Of a stretch of 64,000 nucleotides of DNA, positions 60,158-64,000 are shown one piece after another. Where the stretch lies: positions 62,001 through 126,000 of the forward strand of contig NZ_WTVG02000038.1 of assembly GCF_012910705.2 (NCBI RefSeq), written 5' to 3'. The position numbers and the translations under genes were made by a program. Position 1 is the first letter of the stretch, and each line of letters starts with the position of its first letter. Under the pieces are notes generated by a model. That model was given only the letters and a program-made list of their open reading frames with translations, ran no database searches and was not told where the DNA came from. Origin of the DNA: Aromatoleum anaerobium. GTDB taxonomy: Bacteria; Pseudomonadota; Gammaproteobacteria; Burkholderiales; Rhodocyclaceae.

Positions 60158-61078
60158 ATGACCTACGCCCCGATCATCAAGGAAATCGGACGCGGCGCCA
60201 AGGGCGCGCGCTCCCTCGACAGGCCGCTGGCCGAAGCGCTGTTCGGCGACATTCTCGACGGCAAGGTGCCGGATCTGGAGCTCGGTGCGATGCTGATCGC
60301 GCTGCGGATCAAGAGCGAGTCGCTTGACGAGCTGCTCGGTTTCAAGCGCGCGATGGATGCGCGCTGCCCGCAGCTCATGGTGCCGCCCGGCCCGCGCTGC
60401 GTCGTGCTGCCGACCTACAACGGCGCGCGCCGCCAGGCGAACCTGATGCCGCTCGTCGCGCTGCTGCTCGCGCGCGAAGGCGTGCCGGTGCTGATCCAGG
60501 GCCGGCACGACTTCGAGTCGCGTGTCAGCCCGTTCGAGCTCCTCGCCGCGCTCGACATCGTCCCGGCGGCGAACGCCGACGACGCGGCCCGCGCGCTCGC
60601 CGAGCGCCGCATCGCGTGCCTGGCGCTGCCGCAGCTGCTGCCCGGCCTCGATCGCCTGCTCAGCCTGCGGCTACGCCTCGGCGTGCGCGGCAGCGGCCAC
60701 ACGATGGCAAAGCTGATCGACCCGTGCGTCGGCCGCAGCGTGCGGGTCGTCGCGGTCACGCACCCCGAATATCTCGAACGGATGCACGAATTCCTGCTCG
60801 CCGATGGCGGCCGGGCGATGCTGATGCGCGGCACCGAAGGTGAAGCCTACGCGAATCCGCGCCGGCGTCCGGCGATGGAAGCGTTCCGTGAAGGCGTCGC
60901 CAGCCTCGCGTGGCCGGCCGAAGGCGGTGGCGCGCCGCCGCTCGAAGGCGTCGCCGACGCGCCCGGCGTCGTCGCCAACGCGGTGCTGATCCGCGCGATG
61001 CTCGCCGGCAACGTCGCGACGCCGCAGCCGATCCTCGACCAGGTCGCCGCGCTCGTGCAGCTCGCGCGGGAAGACTGA
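60158..61078 (+). CDS. ybiB: DNA-binding protein YbiB (TrpD2 family)
   Basis: 306 residues. It resembles anthranilate phosphoribosyltransferase: LAEALFGDILDGKVPDLELGAMLIALRIKSES at the N-terminus (TrpD N-terminal fold), PTYNGARRQANLMPLVALLLAREGVPVLIQG, and VTHPEYLERMHEFLL. The PRPP motif GTGGD of true TrpD is replaced (PTYNGARRQ), as in the TrpD2/YbiB group that binds nucleic acid, in E. coli under SOS control. No LexA box was identified upstream. Start at the ATG at 60158, divergent from the dehydrogenase pair. Confidence 0.85.
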   Translation: MTYAPIIKEIGRGAKGARSLDRPLAEALFGDILDGKVPDLELGAMLIALRIKSESLDELLGFKRAMDARCPQLMVPPGPRCVVLPTYNGARRQANLMPLVALLLAREGVPVLIQGRHDFESRVSPFELLAALDIVPAANADDAARALAERRIACLALPQLLPGLDRLLSLRLRLGVRGSGHTMAKLIDPCVGRSVRVVAVTHPEYLERMHEFLLADGGRAMLMRGTEGEAYANPRRRPAMEAFREGVASLAWPAEGGGAPPLEGVADAPGVVANAVLIRAMLAGNVATPQPILDQVAALVQLARED

Positions 61079-61087
61079 CCGGCCCCG

Positions 61088-61975
61088 TCAGCGCGCCGCG
61101 AAGCGCCCGTCGCGGTAATCGGCGAGCGCCGCGTCGATCTCGTCCTGGGTGTTCATGACGAACGGGCCGTACTGCGCGATCGGCTCGTTCAGCGGCCGAC
61201 CGGCGATCAGCAGCATGCGCGCCGGCGCCGCGCCCGCTTCGATGACGACGCCGTCGGCCTGCGGTGCGTTGGCGAAGATCGCCATGCGCTGTTCGGCGAC
61301 CGCCGTGCCGGCGACCGCGACTTCGCCGCGATAGACGTACAGGAACGCGTTGTGCGCCGGCGGCAACGTCTGCGCGAAGCGGGCCCCGGCCGGCAGGTGG
61401 ACGTCGAGGTACAGCGGTGCGGTCGCATCGCGACTCACCGCGCCGGCGATGCCGTGGCTGGCGCCGGCGATGACGCGAACCTCGACACCGTCCGCCGTCG
61501 TGAACCGCGGCAGTTCGGCGGCGGCGAAGTCCCGGTACCACGGTTCGCACAGCTTGTCGCGCGCCGGCAGGTTCAGCCACAGCTGGAAGCCTTCCATGAC
61601 GCCCTCTTCCTGCTCCGGCATTTCGGAGTGGATCACGCCGCGGCCGGCGGTCATCCACTGCACGCTGCCGTTCTCGAGCAGCCCTTCGTGGCCCGCGCTG
61701 TCGCGGTGGCGCATGCGTCCGGCGATCATGTAGGTCACGGTCTCGAAACCGCGATGCGGATGGTCGGGGAAGCCGGCGAGGTAATCGTCCGGATTGTCGT
61801 TGCCAAACGCATCGAGCATCAGGAACGGATCGAGGCGACGCTGCAGCGGCTGGGTCAGCACGCGCGTGAGCTTCACGCCGGCACCGTCGGAAGTCGGCTG
61901 GCCGGTAACGAGGCGCTCGACGGCGCGGCTGTGCGTGACGTGTTCGTCGCTCGCGCCAGGAAGTTCGGTAGGCAT
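61088..61975 (-). CDS. Pirin family protein
   Basis: 295 residues. Two cupin domains; the metal-binding histidines are in GFPDHPHRGFETVTYMIAG near residue 70 and the WMTAGRGVIHSEMP block near residue 107. NVWLNLP-like LWLNLPARDK follows. Bacterial pirins may act as quercetin dioxygenases or redox regulators; the role is unclear. AGGAGA sits 7 bases before the ATG at 61973-61975, deciding this start over one six codons upstream. On the same strand as azoR upstream, from which it is now separated by an IS110-family element. Confidence 0.9.
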   Translation of the reverse strand: MPTELPGASDEHVTHSRAVERLVTGQPTSDGAGVKLTRVLTQPLQRRLDPFLMLDAFGNDNPDDYLAGFPDHPHRGFETVTYMIAGRMRHRDSAGHEGLLENGSVQWMTAGRGVIHSEMPEQEEGVMEGFQLWLNLPARDKLCEPWYRDFAAAELPRFTTADGVEVRVIAGASHGIAGAVSRDATAPLYLDVHLPAGARFAQTLPPAHNAFLYVYRGEVAVAGTAVAEQRMAIFANAPQADGVVIEAGAAPARMLLIAGRPLNEPIAQYGPFVMNTQDEIDAALADYRDGRFAAR

Positions 61976-62014
61976 TGCGGTTCTCCTGAGCATCCCAAGC
62001 CCGTGACCGTGCCC

Positions 62015-63610
62015 GGTGTTCGCGAAGAAACGACGATGCGCTACAAAGTGAACGGCAGCGCCGAGATGACCGACCCGTCACTGGTGCGAGTACACGGCGT
62101 TAGCCGACGCCGTTGTGCGAGCCCGTTACTGAGCATGGTCCGGGAATCGTCGGTGACAGTGGTGAGCGGTGAGAGCCGCATCCCGTTTGAGAGATCGAGT
62201 CGAATTCGACGCTTCCCCTGGCGCTGCCGTTCATCAACAATCGTGAGGCAGACCATGGCGATGCGCAAGCGAAACGAGGAAGTCTTTCCCAATGCGGCAG
62301 GGATTGATGTCGGCGCATCGAGTCACTGGGTGGCGGTGCCGCCGCATGTGGCCGAGGATTCGGTGCGCGAATTCGGGGCGATGACCGACGACTTGAACGG
62401 GATGGCCGACTGGCTGCTGGCCTGTGGAGTCGATACCGTGGCGCTGGAATCGACCGGGGTGTACTGGATTCCGGTGCATGAGGTGCTGGAACAGCGCGGG
62501 CTGAAGGTCTGGCTGGTCGATGCGCGGCAGTTGAAATACGTGCCCGGCCGCAAGAGCGACGTGCAGGATTGCCAGTGGCTGCAGAAACTCATGAGCCTCG
62601 GGTTGCTGCGCGCCGCCTGGCGTCCGGCGGGCGAGGTATGCGTCGTGCGCGCGATCGTGCGCCAACGCGAGGTCCTCCTGACCGAGCAGGCGCGCTGGGT
62701 GCAGCGCATGCAGAAGGCGCTCGTGCAGATGAACCTCCAGCTGACCGAAGTGCTCAGCGACATCATGGGCATGACCGGGGAGGCGATCATCCGCGCCATT
62801 GTCGCCGGCGAGCGCGATCCGCAGGTGCTGGCTCGGCTTCGCCATCGTCGGGTCAAGGCCAGCTCCGAGGACGTGGTCAAGGCACTGACCGGCAACTGGC
62901 GCGAGGAACATCTGTTCGTGCTCGGCCAAGCGCTGGCGATGTACGACGACATTGCGCGTCGCCTCACCGAGTGCGATGCCAAGCTGCAGACGCTGCTGGC
63001 CGAACGCGGTCAAACCCAGCTTGATCTCGGCCAAGCGCCGCGCAGCGGCAGCAAACTGGCGACAGCATTCGGCCTTCGTCAAGCCTTGGCTAACTGGGCC
63101 GGCGTCGATCTGACGCGCATCAATGGCCTGGGCGTCACCGTTGTCATGAAGCTCCTGTCGGAGATCGGGCCCGATCTGAGTCGCTTTGCCAGCGTCAAGC
63201 ACTTCTGCTCCTGGCTCGGGCTTTGTCCGGGCACCAAGATCAGCGGCGGCAAGGTGCTCGCGTCCAGCACCAAGCGCTCAGCCAATCGGGCGCGGCATGC
63301 GCTGAAGATGGCGGCCATGACGCTCTCGCACAGCAACTCAGCCCTCGGCGCCTTCTACCACCGGCTGTGCGCACGCATGGACAAACCCCGCGCCAATACC
63401 GCTGTCGCCCACAAACTGGCCCGCCTGGTCTACTTCATGCTCACGCGCGGCGAACAATTCGTCGATCAGGGGCAACAACGTTACGAGGAACAGCAGCGGC
63501 AACGTAGTATCGCCGCCCTCAAGCGCCGCGCCGCTGCCCTCGGGTTTCAACTTCAACCGACCGCGGTGACCGCATGAAAACCGCTGCCGTCAGTTCTGTT
63601 TCTTGAGAGG
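62015..63610 (+). mobile_element. IS110-family insertion sequence (ends approximate)
   Basis: The element comprises the transposase gene, about 200 bases of non-coding DNA before it and a short stretch after it. Exact ends are not visible: IS110 members lack clear inverted repeats and target duplications. The left non-coding part, roughly 62030-62254, holds a 7-bp stem (62094-62100 with 62107-62113) and would correspond to the region encoding the bridge RNA in IS621-type elements. It separates pirin from azoR. Confidence 0.7.
62255..63577 (+). CDS. IS110-family transposase (DEDD recombinase)
   Basis: 440 residues, intact. The RuvC-like DEDD domain shows AGIDVGASSHWVAVPP (first Asp), VALESTGVYWIPV (Glu) and DARQLKYVPGRKSDVQDCQWLQ (last two Asp). 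A coiled-coil middle part follows, and the C-terminal Tnp20 domain is seen as LSEIGPDLSRFASVKHFCSWLGLCPGTKISGGKV (with the nucleophilic Ser candidate in KISGGK). I place the start at the ATG at 62255; the frame is open far upstream through antisense pirin sequence, which is not coding. It probably remains active. Confidence 0.93.
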   Translation: MAMRKRNEEVFPNAAGIDVGASSHWVAVPPHVAEDSVREFGAMTDDLNGMADWLLACGVDTVALESTGVYWIPVHEVLEQRGLKVWLVDARQLKYVPGRKSDVQDCQWLQKLMSLGLLRAAWRPAGEVCVVRAIVRQREVLLTEQARWVQRMQKALVQMNLQLTEVLSDIMGMTGEAIIRAIVAGERDPQVLARLRHRRVKASSEDVVKALTGNWREEHLFVLGQALAMYDDIARRLTECDAKLQTLLAERGQTQLDLGQAPRSGSKLATAFGLRQALANWAGVDLTRINGLGVTVVMKLLSEIGPDLSRFASVKHFCSWLGLCPGTKISGGKVLASSTKRSANRARHALKMAAMTLSHSNSALGAFYHRLCARMDKPRANTAVAHKLARLVYFMLTRGEQFVDQGQQRYEEQQRQRSIAALKRRAAALGFQLQPTAVTA

Positions 63611-63627
63611 GGTGGAGATTCGCTCGT

Positions 63628-63652
63628 GCCGCCCGCATCGCCTGCGGGCGGC
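63628..63652. repeat. GC-rich hairpin between azoR and the IS110-family element
   Basis: A 9-bp perfect stem, 63628-63636 with 63644-63652, with a 7-base loop. No T-run on either side, so termination would need other factors. It lies about 80 bases after the azoR stop. Confidence 0.55.
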
Positions 63653-63729
63653 ATCCGTCTTTGCGGAGGCGATCAGTGGAGGTGCGGCGCGAGGCCGCAG
63701 CGCGGTTCAGGCGGCGCGGCGGCGATGCG

Positions 63730-64000
63730 TCACCCCAGCGCCGCCGCGATTTCGCGCTCGGCGTCAGCGAAAGCCTGCTGCTCGGCATCAGGGCCCATTG
63801 CGAGGCCTTCGGCAAAGATGAAATGCACGTCGGTCATGCCGAGGAAACCGAAGATCGTCTTCAGGTACGGCACCTGGGTGTCCGCCGGGGTATCGCGGTA
63901 GCGCCCGCCGCGGGCGAAAGCGACGTACACTTTCTTGTCCTTCAGCAAACCTTCGGGACCGTTCGCCGTGTAGCGGAACGTGACCTTCACGCGCGTGATC
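63730..64000 (-). CDS. azoR: FMN-dependent NADH-azoreductase, C-terminal part (continues beyond window)
   Basis: The last 90 or so residues of an AcpD/AzoR flavodoxin-like protein: [27 protein letters not shown], then [30 protein letters not shown]. The full enzyme reduces azo dyes and quinones with NADH using FMN. The frame runs to the window edge without a family-like start; the ATG at 63990 is internal. azoR and pirin genes are often neighbours, so they were probably adjacent before the IS110 insertion. Confidence 0.88.
   Translation of the reverse strand, partial: ITRVKVTFRYTANGPEGLLKDKKVYVAFARGGRYRDTPADTQVPYLKTIFGFLGMTDVHFIFAEGLAMGPDAEQQAFADAEREIAAALG

Noticed and set aside
61352..62254. 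N-terminal extension of the IS110 transposase frame
   Set aside because: It is antisense to the pirin gene; family similarity starts at the ATG at 62255.
63601..63729. GC hairpin after azoR as a rho-independent terminator
   Set aside because: No T-run on the reverse strand; listed only as a hairpin.

Overview
The window is GC-rich, densely packed bacterial chromosome. Gene families typical of betaproteobacteria (BPSS1780, DUF2782, PP0621, a DUF484-xerC neighbourhood), a pilS/pilR pair and a sigma-54 pilA promoter point to a Rhodocyclales organism of the Azoarcus/Aromatoleum/Thauera type. This assignment rests on remembered family distributions, not on a search. No rRNA, tRNA or CRISPR array was seen.

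Layout. 1-3.4 kb: end of a surface-polysaccharide locus (membrane glycosyltransferase, pyruvyl transferase, carbamoyltransferase). 3.6-14 kb: polA with a terminator, LOG phosphoribohydrolase, DUF2782, thrB, a fused-duplicate BPSS1780 membrane protein, then the compact run nadD-rsfS-rlmH-maf-rng with a long hairpin before rng. 14.2-24.1 kb: a Fic protein, a UbiA prenyltransferase, ruvAB, an RlmI-type methyltransferase, a frameshifted winged-helix gene, a remnant of xerC, DUF484, dapF and two lipid A acyltransferases. 24.2-25.6 kb: metK behind a consensus promoter, a SAM-II-like riboswitch and a terminator hairpin. 25.7-31.8 kb: two TonB-dependent receptors, a PepSY membrane protein and a bestrophin. 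31.8-40.9 kb: small secreted proteins, ygiQ (possibly frameshifted at its 5' end), DUF2784 and an RND efflux pair whose adaptor gene is split by an IS1182-family element with a 5-bp target duplication. 41.2-44.1 kb: lutABC.

44.2-51 kb is accessory: a charged repeat protein, two MNT/HEPN toxin-antitoxin pairs, ampD, a marR-MFS unit with a palindromic operator, pilA with an abnormal 3' end, a RAYT transposase and a Phd/VapC pair. 51-55.1 kb: DUF3014, pilR, pilS, PP0621. 55.1-64 kb: aminotransferase, mtnA and a class II aldolase (likely methylthioadenosine salvage), a 119-bp palindromic mobile-like element, two tandem beta-hydroxyacid dehydrogenases, ybiB, pirin, an IS110-family element and the end of azoR.

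The window shows repeated recent damage: one gene split by an IS, one deleted to its last codons, one or two frameshifts, and a pilin that reads through its own terminator. The most interesting items are the pilA 3' end, the metK leader, the xerC deletion, the two HEPN/MNT modules and the short palindromic and tandem repeats between genes.
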